A stretch of DNA of 64,000 nt from Planctomycetota bacterium (GCA_021776735.1 JAJFFH010000027.1:496001-560000); one strand, 5' to 3'. Positions 7,407-16,268 are shown, numbered from the stretch's first letter. Program-made: numbers and translations. The notes: generated from the sequence alone by a model not told the origin.

Positions 7407-8161
7407 GCGCGCGCAGCCGAAGACAAGCGGTTCTCGGAATCGCGCTCGCGTTGTTGCCGGCATGCGGGACCGAAGAGCCGCCGTCGTTCGAGGGCCGCGA
7501 CGCGGCGGGCTGGGAGCTGTACCTGCTCAATCCCGCCACGCGCGACGACGCCCGCACGGTACTCCAGCGCGGCGGCGTCAAGGCGCTGCCCGTGCTGAAG
7601 GTGTTGTTGAACTCGCCCGAGCCGCCGGTCCGTGGCAGCGCGCTCGAGGCGATCATCGGGCTCGGACCCGAGGCGGCGGACGCGGTCGGTGCACTCTCCG
7701 CGCTGCTCGACGACGAAGCTGCAGGCGCGCGCGGCCTTGCGGCGCTCGCATTGGGCCGAATCGGTCCGAAGGCGGGCGCGGCGCTGGGCCGGCTGGACAA
7801 ACTGCTCGGCGACTCCGCGCAGCGCGTGCGCGTGGCGGCAGCCCTCGCGACCTGGCGCATCGCGCACGAGGGTAAGCGCGCCATGCGCGAGATGATGCTG
7901 GGCCTGAGTGGGGATGCCCGCATTCGGGCCATGGTGGCCGAGGGGCTCGGGGAATTCGGTGCCGCCGCCGTCGAGCCGCTGATCGGCGCTCTCAAGGACA
8001 AGGACGCGGTCGTGCGCATGCAGGCCGGCGCCGCCCTGGGCGAGATCGGCGCCGCCGCGCGCCCCGCCCGGCCTGCGCTCGAACGCGTGCGCGACAGCGA
8101 CGAGGATCCGTTCGTCCGCGCCACGGCCTTGACTGCACTCCAGCGGATCCCGGCCAAGTAG
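7403..8161 (+). CDS. HEAT-repeat lipoprotein
   Basis: A 252-residue lipoprotein: signal peptide VLGIALALLPAC with lipobox LPAC (Cys at ~22), then a short linker and at least five HEAT/PBS-lyase-type helical repeats rich in Ala, Leu, Gly and Asp (ALEAIIGLGPEAADAV, AALALGRIGPKAGAAL, MVAEGLGEFGAAAVEPLIGAL, AGAALGEIGAAARPA). Such solenoids are usually protein-binding scaffolds; no catalytic motif is visible. The ATG overlaps the ppa stop (ATGA), so it is translated from the same message. It is followed by a repeat array. Confidence 0.85.
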   Translation: MSARSRRQAVLGIALALLPACGTEEPPSFEGRDAAGWELYLLNPATRDDARTVLQRGGVKALPVLKVLLNSPEPPVRGSALEAIIGLGPEAADAVGALSALLDDEAAGARGLAALALGRIGPKAGAALGRLDKLLGDSAQRVRVAAALATWRIAHEGKRAMREMMLGLSGDARIRAMVAEGLGEFGAAAVEPLIGALKDKDAVVRMQAGAALGEIGAAARPARPALERVRDSDEDPFVRATALTALQRIPAK

Positions 8162-8530
8162 CGTTTCACCGTTTCGCGGTTCCTCCGAGTTCACCGGTTC
8201 GCGGTTCCCCCGCGAAGCGGGTAGACCGCCCGCCCGCGAGGCTCTCAACGGCGTGAGCCGTTGAAGCCAAAAGACACTGCGCCCGGTCCGCGACCGAGTT
8301 CACCGGTTCGCGGTTTCCCCGCGAAGCGGGTAGACCGCCCGCCCGCGAGGCTCTCAACGGCGTGAGCCGTTGAAGCCAAAAGACACTGCGCCCGGTCCGC
8401 GACCGAGTTCACCGGTTCGCGGTTCCCCCGCGAAGCGGGTAGCCCCCCCCCGTCCGCGGGGCCTCAACGGCGTGAGCCGTTGAGCCAAAAGACATGGCTT
8501 AGCGGTTCCCCCGCTAAGGCGTGAGACACG
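8162..8530. repeat. array 1 of the ~110-bp two-hairpin repeat (3 units)
   Basis: Three tandem units between convergent genes. Each unit has palindrome A, CAACGGCGTGAGCCGTTG, at 8246, 8355 and 8465 (period 109-110), and hairpin B, TTCGCGG-ttccc-CCGCGAA. The last partial unit instead carries CTTAGCGG-ttccc-CCGCTAAG (8498-8518): both arms have changed together and pairing is kept. Related arrays lie at 23.8-24.2 kb and 35.6-35.9 kb. Open frames through the array are repeat artefacts, not genes. Confidence 0.9.
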
Positions 8531-8533
8531 ACC

Positions 8534-9829
8534 CTACGCAAGGAGCGCGAGCTTTGGGTAGCGCCGGCCGAGGATGCGGGCGGCATCGACGCCCATCCAG
8601 CCATCGAGCACCTCGGAATAGACGGATCGAAAGTCCACCTGCATCTTGAGGTCGCCGCGGTCCAGATCCGTAAGGCTCGGATGCATGCCGTGCACCCCAC
8701 CCTTGACCTGGTCGCCGAACAGGAGCATCGGACCGGCGACGCCGTGGTCGGTGCCTTGACTACCGTTTTCCGCAACCCGGCGGCCGAACTCGCTGAACGC
8801 GACCATCAGGATCTTTTTGGACAGGCCCTGCGCGCGCAGATCTTTCCAGAACGCGCCGAGTGCCGGGTCAAGTTGCCGCATGAGGTTGCCGTAGCGGCCC
8901 GCCTGGCCGTTGTGCGTATCGAAACCGCCGAAGCTCACGTAGTACACGCGCGTCTTGAGGCCCGCGCGAACCAGCGCGGCGACCGTACGCAGGTCGGCCG
9001 CGAGCCGGCCGTTGGGATAGGTCGCCTGCGGGCGATAGCGGCGCGCCGCACGGCGGATGGTTTCGGACGACTCCCGCGCGTCGACCGCGACACGATGCAG
9101 CCAATCCACGGTCCCGGAATCATCGCCGTCCCGCCTTCGCTCCTTGTGGAGCTCCGGCGCGGGCAGGCCCGTCTGTTTTTTTCCGGTGCCTTCTTGCGAG
9201 CCGGGTCCCTTCGCTGCGTTGAGTCGTTCGAACGCGTCGGTGTCGCGCGGGTTGCCGGTCCATGCGTAGGAGTCCGCGGCTTCAAAGGTGATCGGCTTGT
9301 TGCGTTCGGCCGTGAGCGCGTACGGGGTGGTGGCGCCGAGGTTGACGACATGGGTCGGGTCGGCAGCCTTGGGGCACGCGGCGTCGATGGCCCGGCCAAG
9401 CCAACCGGTATCGACGCCGCGCCCGCGCTCGTCGGCGGTGTGCCAGATGTCCATCGATCGAAAGTGCGAACGGTTCGGGTTGGGATAAGACACGCCCTGC
9501 GCGATCGCGACGCGGCCATCGCCGAACAGCGCCTGGATATTCTTAAGCTCCGGGTGCAGCCCGAGGTTGTCGGTCAGCTTCAGCGCGTCTTTTTTGGCGA
9601 TCGCAGTCTGGCGGCGCGCGCCGTAGTACGCGTCGTCCTCGAACGGCACGCACATCGACAGGCCGTCGTTGCCGCCCGACAGTTGCAGGACGACCAGGAT
9701 GCGCTCGTCGTTCGGATCGCCGGCGAACACGCGCGATGTCAGGTTCAGGAACGAGGGAGCCGTCGCGGCGAGACTGAAGCCGGCGAGGCAGTGCGTCAGC
9801 AGGTTGCGGCGGGAAAGGATGATGGTCAT
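8534..9829 (-). CDS. DUF1501 family protein, exported
   Basis: A 431-residue protein with a twin-arginine-type start: SRRNLL at residues 6-11, a hydrophobic stretch and a possible cleavage after ...RVFAG. Family hallmarks: VVLQLSGGNDGLSMCVPF after the signal, RSHFRSMDIWHTAD, FDTHNGQAGRY, VAFSEFGRRVAENGSQGTDHGVAGPMLL and HPSLTDL. The fold resembles alkaline-phosphatase/sulfatase-like enzymes, but no activity is established for most members. It follows the DUF1800 gene by 40 bases on the same strand, the usual pairing for these families. A short charged insert (KERRRDGDDSG) is unlike the rest. Confidence 0.92.
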   Translation of the reverse strand: MTIILSRRNLLTHCLAGFSLAATAPSFLNLTSRVFAGDPNDERILVVLQLSGGNDGLSMCVPFEDDAYYGARRQTAIAKKDALKLTDNLGLHPELKNIQALFGDGRVAIAQGVSYPNPNRSHFRSMDIWHTADERGRGVDTGWLGRAIDAACPKAADPTHVVNLGATTPYALTAERNKPITFEAADSYAWTGNPRDTDAFERLNAAKGPGSQEGTGKKQTGLPAPELHKERRRDGDDSGTVDWLHRVAVDARESSETIRRAARRYRPQATYPNGRLAADLRTVAALVRAGLKTRVYYVSFGGFDTHNGQAGRYGNLMRQLDPALGAFWKDLRAQGLSKKILMVAFSEFGRRVAENGSQGTDHGVAGPMLLFGDQVKGGVHGMHPSLTDLDRGDLKMQVDFRSVYSEVLDGWMGVDAARILGRRYPKLALLA

Positions 9830-9869
9830 GGCGGGGTCCTCTTTTCCTCTTGATTCTCGGAGCGGGGCG

Positions 9870-11564
9870 CTAGGTCAACTGGAATTCGGGGGCCGACACG
9901 ATCAGGCGTAGCAGGCTGTGCAGGCGGGCGCGCGCGTCGGCGCGGTCCAGCGCAAAGCCGCCGCCTGCCTGCAGATGCGTCAGCAACGTGGCGCGCAACT
10001 CGGCGCTGGGCTGCACGGCCAGCAGCGAGCGAAGGAAGTGATCGACGATCTTGGGTGCGGTATCGAGGTCAGCTTTCTTGACCGCGCGCAAGACGTCGAA
10101 CGACGGCGGGAGGCGGCGTCCACGACCCCGGCCCGCTCCCCGGCCGCGGCGCCGGTCGGGTTCCATTGCATCGCCGTCCTTGCCTGACGGTCCCATGTCC
10201 TCCGTATCGTCCGCTTTCGCACCGTCCATTTCCAGGCCGCTGTCCATTCCGGGTGCGTCGTCGCCTTGGGCGCGTTGCATACGGACGGCCATACCCGCAG
10301 CGCGGCGTGCGGAACGACCGCCTTCGCGAATCGAGCGCAGCGTGTCCTGCGGAAGGCCGACGAGCGCGCCGCAGATGTTGTAGCGGTTCAGGAGGTGGCT
10401 GGTCGTGATCCAGGCACGGCCGCCGGGCCAGCCCTTGACGTTGGGGGGATCGAACAAGGATTGGCCGAGACGGGCGGCGTGCAGGGGCAGTCCGTAGTGG
10501 CCGTCCGGCGACATTCCGAGCTGGCGGAACAGGCCGACGACGAGTTCGACGGGACTCTTGACGCGTGAACCCATGGCGCGGCGCGAATAGAAGGCGGGGC
10601 TCAGGAAGAGCCGACGCAAGACGGGCTTGAGTTCCCAGTCATGGTCGCGCAGCGCTTTCGCAAGATTTTCGACGACCGCGTCGGACGGGTCGGCATGGGC
10701 GAAGTAGGAAAACAGGCGCCGGGCGATGTGGCGTGAAGCCGCGGGTTGCTCAAGCACGAGATCCAAGAACTGCCCGCCGTCGAGGCTTGCCGTCTTGCCG
10801 AAGATCGTCTTCGGACCGTCGTCGTGCGTGTGCTCGTCGAACACGAACCGATTGCCGCGAAACGTCCAGCCCGTGAGGGCGCGCGCGGCTTCGCGGATGT
10901 CTTTTTCGGTGTAGTGGCCCACCCCGAGCGTGAACAGCTCCATTACCTCGCGGGCGTAGTTCTCGTTCGGGCGCCCGCGCCGGTTGCGGTTGTTGTCCAA
11001 GTACTCGAGCATCGCCGGGTCCTTGCTGACGGCGTGGAGCAGCGTGCGGAAGTTGCCGGCGGCGTGGCGGCGAAACAGGGTGTTTTGGATGTAGAGGTGA
11101 TACGAGTTGCGCACGTCGCGAAAGCTTGAGGTGAAGTGCCCGTGCCAAAACAGCGTGAGCCGTTCGCGCAGCGGGTGCGCGGTGCGAATCATGGTGTGCA
11201 TCCACCACTCGCGCAAAAACGAGTACTGAAGCACGTCGCGCCGTCGATACTCGCGGCGAATCCGTTGGCGCGCCTCCTGGGTCTCGGCCTGCACGTACTC
11301 GGCGCGGCTCGGCCGCGACGTGACGGTGATCCGCAGCCGCAGCCGATCCGGATCCGGTTTGCCCTCCCAATCGAGCAGGCGATCCACGGCCGCCGTGCGC
11401 CCGAGCGCGTGCAGGGACGCCACCTGGGCGGGGGTTCCGCCGAATCCGGCGCGCCGCAACAGGTGCGCGGCTTCCCGGATGGTCCAGTCGGATTCGGGAG
11501 CCGCGGGCGCAAGCGGCGCCGGCAGCAGAGCGAACAGAAGGGTGAGCAGCACGAGTGAACGCAT
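9870..11564 (-). CDS. DUF1800 family protein, exported
   Basis: About 564 residues beginning MRSLVLLTLLFALLPAPLAPAAP, a clear Sec signal peptide (a GTG one codon earlier is the alternative start). Family features: HLLRRAGFGGTP near the N-terminus, MIRTAHPLRERLTLFWHGHF, YLDNNRNRRGRPNENYARE, MELFTLGVGHYTEKDI, ALTGWTFRGNRFVF and NVKGWPGGRAWI. Function is unestablished; it is normally encoded next to DUF1501, as here, and both are exported. Unusual is a ~60-residue low-complexity insert before PPSFDVLRA, acidic (DDAPGMDSGLEMDGAKADD) then Arg/Gly-rich. Confidence 0.92.
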   Translation of the reverse strand: MRSLVLLTLLFALLPAPLAPAAPESDWTIREAAHLLRRAGFGGTPAQVASLHALGRTAAVDRLLDWEGKPDPDRLRLRITVTSRPSRAEYVQAETQEARQRIRREYRRRDVLQYSFLREWWMHTMIRTAHPLRERLTLFWHGHFTSSFRDVRNSYHLYIQNTLFRRHAAGNFRTLLHAVSKDPAMLEYLDNNRNRRGRPNENYAREVMELFTLGVGHYTEKDIREAARALTGWTFRGNRFVFDEHTHDDGPKTIFGKTASLDGGQFLDLVLEQPAASRHIARRLFSYFAHADPSDAVVENLAKALRDHDWELKPVLRRLFLSPAFYSRRAMGSRVKSPVELVVGLFRQLGMSPDGHYGLPLHAARLGQSLFDPPNVKGWPGGRAWITTSHLLNRYNICGALVGLPQDTLRSIREGGRSARRAAGMAVRMQRAQGDDAPGMDSGLEMDGAKADDTEDMGPSGKDGDAMEPDRRRGRGAGRGRGRRLPPSFDVLRAVKKADLDTAPKIVDHFLRSLLAVQPSAELRATLLTHLQAGGGFALDRADARARLHSLLRLIVSAPEFQLT

Positions 11565-11617
11565 CACGGCTCTAAACCCGTGAGAGCGGATGGGGTTTCG
11601 GCCGAGCGGCCGGGGAA

Positions 11618-11635
11618 GCGTACGGACGGCGATGA
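11618..11635 (+). repeat. dispersed repeat R3, variant
   Basis: GCGTACGGACGGCGATGA; core 12-mer at 11622-11633. It lies between the divergent DUF1800 and GT9 genes, the one clear copy upstream of starts rather than downstream of a stop. Confidence 0.8.
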
Positions 11636-11760
11636 CTGCAGAATCCGCAGGCGAGTTTCCCCACGCTGGGCTATCGATTCGCGGCCGAGGACTGCCGTGA
11701 GCATGTTTCCGGTTGTTGTCTCATGGACACGGCGCGCGGTCCGGGTATCTTTCCGTCGCC

Positions 11761-12813
11761 ATGTCTTTGCGCCGCTTGGGGATCGTTCGTTTGAGTGCGA
11801 TCGGCGACGTAATCCATGCCCTGCCGCTGGCGGCCGGACTGCGCCGAGCGTTTCCGCGGGCGCGGTTGACCTGGGTTGTTCAAAGGCAGGCGGCTCCGCT
11901 ACTGCGGAATCACCCGGCGGTGGACGATCTGCTGCTGTTTCCGCGGCATGGTGGCCTGCGAGTGTGGTGGGGCTTCGTGTCGGCGCTGCGGGAACGCCGA
12001 CTACAGGCGACGGTCGATCCGCAGGGCAATCTCAAGAGCGGGCTGGTCTCGCTCCTGAGTGGCGCCGGAACGCGGGCGGGGCAGCACTGGCGAGACTGCA
12101 AGGAGCGGTTGAGCGCGCTACTGCGCAACCGGCATGGTCGGCCGGTTCGCGGCGCGCACGGCGTCGATCGGGCCTGGGCTGCGGCGTCGGCGTTGCGGAT
12201 CATGCCGGGGCCGGACGACTGGGGGCTGCGCGCGTCCGCGGACGAGGTCGCGGCGTGGTGGACGCGCTGTGAGCGGGTGGGCGTGGATCCGCACAAGCCC
12301 GTGACGGCGATGCACCTCATGGACACCGACGACGCGCGTTCCTGGTTCGCCGCGTCGTGGCGGGAGACCGCGCAGTTGTTGGTCGCGGAGGGGTTTCAAG
12401 TAGTGCTGAACGGGATCGCCGCGCACGCGCCGCTCGCCCGGGAGATTGCGGGGCCCGGGGTCTTCGACTTGACGGGGACCGACGATCTGCGCGGCCTGCT
12501 GGCCGAGTTTCAGGATCTGGCGTCCCGTCCCGGCAATGTCCTGGTTTCGCCGGATTCGGGACCGCTGCACCTCGGGGTCGCCGCGGGGCTGTCCGCGGTC
12601 TGTCTGAGCGGGCCGCAGGATCCGGCGCGCACCGGGCCACGGCAAGGCATCGTCGTGAAGGCGTGGGAAGGCCTCGCGTGCGCACCCTGCGTGAGGCGTG
12701 AATGCCATCTTGACCCCCCCGATCGCACCTGCATGCGCCAGATCGCGCCTTCCGCGGTCGCCGCCGCGGTCTGCCGCGCCAGCCACTCGGGTCCTCCCGG
12801 GTATTGGGATTAG
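11761..12813 (+). CDS. GT9-family glycosyltransferase, heptosyltransferase-like
   Basis: A 350-residue member of the WaaC/WaaF family, which transfers ADP-heptose or related sugars to the lipopolysaccharide core at the inner face of the cytoplasmic membrane. Visible: IVRLSAIGDVIHALPLAAGLRRAFP at the N-terminus, LLLFPR and VDPQGNLKSGLVSLLSGA, then the donor-binding motif SPDSGPLHLGVAAGLSAVCLSGPQDPARTGP. It ends with the Cys-rich tail CAPCVRRECH...CMRQI common in the family. Start ATG at 11761, with TATCTT nine bases upstream as a probable -10, so almost no leader. Convergent with a lipoprotein gene 23 bases later. It implies an LPS-like outer leaflet; the exact acceptor is unknown. Confidence 0.88.
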   Translation: MSLRRLGIVRLSAIGDVIHALPLAAGLRRAFPRARLTWVVQRQAAPLLRNHPAVDDLLLFPRHGGLRVWWGFVSALRERRLQATVDPQGNLKSGLVSLLSGAGTRAGQHWRDCKERLSALLRNRHGRPVRGAHGVDRAWAAASALRIMPGPDDWGLRASADEVAAWWTRCERVGVDPHKPVTAMHLMDTDDARSWFAASWRETAQLLVAEGFQVVLNGIAAHAPLAREIAGPGVFDLTGTDDLRGLLAEFQDLASRPGNVLVSPDSGPLHLGVAAGLSAVCLSGPQDPARTGPRQGIVVKAWEGLACAPCVRRECHLDPPDRTCMRQIAPSAVAAAVCRASHSGPPGYWD

Positions 12814-12836
12814 CACTTGCGCGGCGGACTTCAGCG

Positions 12837-13385
12837 TCACTTGGGCACGAGCCTGTCGAGGTCGGCCCAGTAGCTCTTGGCCAGCTTCCGATCGGCGGCA
12901 TGCGTCGGAGGAGCCGGCTTGTCGAGTGTGGCCTCGAGTTGCTTGATCCGGATCGCGGTCTCCTCGCGCAGTCGGTCGTCGGTTGCCCCGTCGGCGATCT
13001 GTTTCTGCTTGAGGATCTTGCCGTGGATCCGGCGATTGCGCTCGGGGCGCTCCTTGTCCCAGCGCATGGCCTCGACGACGTACGTGATCCGGCGATTCAG
13101 CTTCGCCCACGACTGCGTCGTGTAGTGATGCTGGGCCAGATATGCGTTGATCTTTTGCTGGACCGCCTGTTGCGCCTGCTTGAGGTTGGGTGAACCGGGA
13201 CGGAGGCTGGGCAGCAAGGCGATGCGAAGCTCTTCGAGGCCGTCGCCAACCTTGATGAACGCTCGCACCTCGCGATCGACCAGCGGCGAATTCGGCGGCT
13301 GGCGGGGACCCTTGGAGGCCGGCGCATCGTCGGAGCAGCCGCAAACAGCGGCGAACCACAGGCTCATCAGGACCGACGCGCGCAT
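12837..13385 (-). CDS. lipoprotein, alpha-helical, unknown function
   Basis: A 182-residue protein starting MRASVLMSLWFAAVCGC, a lipoprotein signal peptide with lipidated Cys ~17. Upstream codons in the same frame (to 13472) are Arg-rich and end in the repeat region, so I place the start at 13385. The mature part is charged and helical, rich in Lys, Arg, Gln and Glu (ILKQKQIADGATDDRL, IRIKQLEATLDK), with no recognised domain. It is the last gene before the convergent GT9 gene and lies 148 bases downstream of rplC, separated by two palindromic repeats. Confidence 0.75.
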   Translation of the reverse strand: MRASVLMSLWFAAVCGCSDDAPASKGPRQPPNSPLVDREVRAFIKVGDGLEELRIALLPSLRPGSPNLKQAQQAVQQKINAYLAQHHYTTQSWAKLNRRITYVVEAMRWDKERPERNRRIHGKILKQKQIADGATDDRLREETAIRIKQLEATLDKPAPPTHAADRKLAKSYWADLDRLVPK

Positions 13386-13465
13386 CCGTCTCTCTTTACG
13401 CCGTGTCCGGCGCTCCCCGGTTGTGAATAAATCCCATCGTGTCGCCCGTATCCCCCCGCGGCGCT

Positions 13466-13526
13466 CCAACATCGTCAGATGGTGGGCCAGGCGAGCAGTC
13501 GCGCCAACATCGTCAGATGTTGGGCC
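13466..13526. repeat. palindromic repeat R2, two copies
   Basis: Copy 13504-13526 contains the perfect palindrome CCAACATCGTCAGATGTTGG followed by GCC. Copy 13466-13488 differs by one base in the right arm (GATGGTGG). They lie just past the rplC stop on the minus strand. A third copy is at 31936, inside a lipoprotein gene. Confidence 0.85.
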
Positions 13527-13533
13527 GGCAACA

Positions 13534-14262
13534 CTAGTCAGTCTTCTTTTTCTTCTTCAGCGCGAGGCGGACGGTCAGGTAGCCGCCGTTCGGCCCGGGA
13601 ACGGCACCGCGGATCAGCAGGACGTTTTGCTCGGGAATCTGGCCCGCGACCATCAGGTTCTGGATGGTCACCTGCTCGTTGCCGTCGTGGCCCGGCATCC
13701 GCCGCCCCTTGATGACGCGCTGAGGCTGCCGGCAGCCGATCGAGCCGCCGTGGCGACGCCACTCGTGCGTGCCGTGCGTTTCCTGGAATTTGGCGAATCC
13801 GTGCCGCTTGATCACGCCCGTGAAGCCGTGGCCCTTGCTGATCCCGGCGACATCGACGAAATCGCCGTCCACGAAGGTGTCGGAGGCCTTGATCTCGTCC
13901 CCCGCTTTGAGTTCGCTCACGGCGTCCGCGCCGAGGCGAATCTCGCGCACGAAGTGCCGCGGGGCGAGCTCGCCCGCCTTGAAAAAGTGGCCGCGGGTGG
14001 GCTGGTCGACACGCCCGTAGAGCGCGTCGTAGCGGCCCTTGGCACCCTGGGCCTTCTTGATGACCGCGTCAGGCACATTGCGCGGCGCGACTTCGTCGTA
14101 GCCGAGCTGGACAGCATCATAGCCGTCCGTTTGCTGTGTCTTGACCTGGACCACCACCGTGGGGGTCACGTCGATGGCGGTAACGGGCACGGCGCGGCCG
14201 GCCTTGTCGAAGATCTGGGTCATCCCGATCTTCTTGCCCAGGATTGCGGGGTTGTGATTCAT
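13534..14262 (-). CDS. rplC: 50S ribosomal protein L3
   Basis: A 242-residue L3, an early-assembly protein that binds 23S rRNA near the peptidyl-transferase centre. Clear family segments: LGKKIGMTQIF near the N-terminus, VQVKTQQTDGYDAVQLGY, the central GDFVDVAGISKGHGFTGVIKRHGF loop, then RRHGGSIG, KGRRMPGHDGNEQVTIQNL and the C-terminal IRGAVPGPNGGYLTV. The loop reads ETHGTHEWRR, a divergent form of the usual SHGTH. A GGAGG Shine-Dalgarno precedes the ATG at 14262. The frame is open far upstream but that is the shadow of gpmI. No rpsJ, rplD or other S10-operon gene adjoins it: gpmI is divergent and a lipoprotein follows. Confidence 0.95.
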   Translation of the reverse strand: MNHNPAILGKKIGMTQIFDKAGRAVPVTAIDVTPTVVVQVKTQQTDGYDAVQLGYDEVAPRNVPDAVIKKAQGAKGRYDALYGRVDQPTRGHFFKAGELAPRHFVREIRLGADAVSELKAGDEIKASDTFVDGDFVDVAGISKGHGFTGVIKRHGFAKFQETHGTHEWRRHGGSIGCRQPQRVIKGRRMPGHDGNEQVTIQNLMVAGQIPEQNVLLIRGAVPGPNGGYLTVRLALKKKKKTD

Positions 14263-14355
14263 GGCAGAGGTCCCTCCGCGGGTCGCGCCCGCTTCTTCGG
14301 TACGTGCTTTCCTTGCGTAATGTGAAGCCGACCAGAATATACCGATGGAAAAGCT

Positions 14356-15846
14356 ATGAACGGCGCCGCACTGATCATCCTCGATGGCTGGGGGCTCGCC
14401 CCGGCTGGACCCGGAAACGCCATCTCCCTGGCGCATACACCGACCATCGACCGCCTGCGGCGGGATTGCCCGGCGACGACGCTGCTGACCTCGGGCCGCG
14501 ATGTCGGGCTCCCCGAGGGGCAGATGGGGAATTCCGAGGTCGGCCATCTCACCCTGGGGGCTGGACGCGTGGTGGCCCAGGATCTGGTTCGGATCAGTGA
14601 CGCGATCGAGGACGGTTCGTTTTTCGAGTGCGCCCCGCTGGTCGAAGCCATCGCCGCCGCCCGTCGCGTCCACATTCTGGGACTCGCGTCGGACGGCGGC
14701 GTGCACAGCCACCTGCGCCACCTCGAGGCGGTGGCCGAGGTCGCCCGGCGCGCCGGCAAGCCGTTTTTCTTTCACGCGTTCACGGACGGACGCGACGTTT
14801 CGCCGACCTCCGGCGCTGCGCACATCGGCCGACTCGAAGCGGTCGGTCCGGTGGCCACGGTTTGCGGCCGCTACTGGGCCATGGATCGGGATCGTCGCTG
14901 GGACCGTACAAAGCGGGCCTACGATGCGCTGGTGCTCGGCAACGCCGAGAAAGTCAAGAGCGCGGCGGCCGCGGTCAAGGCGTCGTACGTCGCCGGAACG
15001 ACCGACGAGTTCTTGGAGCCGGTCACGACCGGAGCGGCGACAGTCGAGGACGGCGATGTCGTTGTTTTTGCGAACTTCCGCGCCGATCGCGCGCGACAAC
15101 TCACGGAGGCGCTGACCGCGCCCGAGTTCTCGGAGTTCGAACGCGAGCGCGTGCCGCAGATCGCGTTCCTGCAGATGACTCGTTATCGCGAGGACTTCGA
15201 CTTTCCGGCGCTGTATCCGCGCGCGATTCCTGCCCATGTTTTTGGAGTCGTCTGTGCCGGCGCCGGCGTAGCCAACTTGCGCGTTGCGGAGACCGAGAAA
15301 TACGCGCACGTGACGTATTTCTTCAACGGCGGGGCCGAGGCACCGTGCGACGGCGAGGAGCGGATCATGGTCGCGTCGCCCAAGGTCGCGACGTATGACC
15401 TCCAGCCGGAGATGAGCGCCGCGGAGGTGGGGCGCCGCGGGGCCGAGGGGGTCCGGTCCGGCCGATTCTCGGCCCTGATTCTCAACTTTGCGAACCCGGA
15501 CATGGTCGGGCACACCGGGATCGTTGTGGCAGCGACCCGAGCGTGCGAGGCCGTCGATACGGCGCTCGCAGACTTGCTGGCGGCGATCGAGGAGTGCGGC
15601 TGGAGCGCGCTGGTTACAGCGGACCACGGCAACGCCGAATGTCTGATCGATCCCGCCACCGGCGGTCCGCACACGGCCCACACGACCAACCCGGTCCCCT
15701 GCTGGTTGGTGGGCAAGTCGGTAGGAGGCGCAGATGGACGAGCGCTGCGTGAGGGCGGCACCCTGCGCGATGTCAGTCCTACGCTGCTGGATCTGCTCGG
15801 CGTGTCCCAACCCCCCGAGATGACCGGGGCCAGCCTGCTCCGGTAG
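14356..15846 (+). CDS. gpmI: 2,3-bisphosphoglycerate-independent phosphoglycerate mutase
   Basis: Interconverts 3- and 2-phosphoglycerate in glycolysis without a bisphosphoglycerate cofactor; a two-Mn alkaline-phosphatase-fold enzyme. At 496 residues it is slightly shorter than the usual ~510. Motifs: LIILDGWGL (metal Asp10), GQMGNSEVGHLTLGAGR with phosphorylated Ser60, HILGLASDGGVHSH, FHAFTDGRDVSP, GRYWAMDRDRRWDR, ANFRADRARQLT, NFANPDMVGHTG and VTADHGNAE. Divergent from rplC with 93 bases between the starts. A purine-rich GGAAAAG precedes the ATG. Confidence 0.97.
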   Translation: MNGAALIILDGWGLAPAGPGNAISLAHTPTIDRLRRDCPATTLLTSGRDVGLPEGQMGNSEVGHLTLGAGRVVAQDLVRISDAIEDGSFFECAPLVEAIAAARRVHILGLASDGGVHSHLRHLEAVAEVARRAGKPFFFHAFTDGRDVSPTSGAAHIGRLEAVGPVATVCGRYWAMDRDRRWDRTKRAYDALVLGNAEKVKSAAAAVKASYVAGTTDEFLEPVTTGAATVEDGDVVVFANFRADRARQLTEALTAPEFSEFERERVPQIAFLQMTRYREDFDFPALYPRAIPAHVFGVVCAGAGVANLRVAETEKYAHVTYFFNGGAEAPCDGEERIMVASPKVATYDLQPEMSAAEVGRRGAEGVRSGRFSALILNFANPDMVGHTGIVVAATRACEAVDTALADLLAAIEECGWSALVTADHGNAECLIDPATGGPHTAHTTNPVPCWLVGKSVGGADGRALREGGTLRDVSPTLLDLLGVSQPPEMTGASLLR

Positions 15847-15920
15847 ACCGCTCTTCGGGCCACAAAATTTGTGCGCGGTAGGGAACCCGTAGCCGTATTG
15901 TGGCGTTTTTAAGGCGTCCC

Positions 15921-16268
15921 ATGGTCCCGACAGACGACATTCCCGACGATGGCGTCTCGAAATGGCTGGCCAGCCTGCCACGCGAGTCTGCGCCCGATAT
16001 CGCCGTTGACGCCCTGTTCGAACGCCTCGAGCGGGTGCGGCGCCGCGTCCGCGTAAAGGCTTCCCTGGCCGTCATCGCGCTGGCCGGCCTCGGGCTCTGG
16101 TGGCTCTGGCCGGCGCCTCGGACGGACGCGCCCATCTACCTCAATGTTCGCATCGTCGATGTGGAAGTGGGGGTCGCGGGGGCGGGGCCCGATGCGGAAG
16201 CGAGACCCGACGCGGGCGATGAGCCGGGACCGAGCCTGGGCGCGCCGGGCACGGAGGATGGGCCGTGA
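15921..16268 (+). CDS. small single-pass membrane protein, possible RseA-like partner
   Basis: About 115 residues from the ATG at 15921, which has AAGG six bases upstream; a GTG at 15900 would add seven residues. Soluble N-terminal ~50 residues (GVSKWLASLPRESAPDIAV, VDALFERLERVRRRVR), one transmembrane helix (ASLAVIALAGLGLWWLW) and a periplasmic tail rich in Pro, Asp, Gly and Glu. That is the topology of anti-sigma proteins such as RseA, and the next gene, overlapping by four bases, is RseB-like. No sigma factor gene adjoins, and the N-terminus has no zinc-binding HxxxC motif. The anti-sigma role is inference from context only. Confidence 0.65.
   Translation: MVPTDDIPDDGVSKWLASLPRESAPDIAVDALFERLERVRRRVRVKASLAVIALAGLGLWWLWPAPRTDAPIYLNVRIVDVEVGVAGAGPDAEARPDAGDEPGPSLGAPGTEDGP

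Noticed and set aside
8166..8357. ORFs through array 1
   Set aside because: Repeated peptide follows the DNA repeat; no signal of selection on protein.
8190..8530. CRISPR array
   Set aside because: Units are ~110 bp and similar throughout, without short repeats separating unique spacers.
14106..14133. R3-like sequence in rplC (AGCAAACGGACGGC then TATGA)
   Set aside because: The encoded TQQTDGYDAVQLGY is the normal L3 sequence, so the resemblance is probably coincidence; one base breaks the core.
14263..15981. Long open frame continuing rplC upstream
   Set aside because: Antisense to gpmI, and L3 begins at the expected MNHNPAILGKKIGMTQIF with a Shine-Dalgarno sequence.
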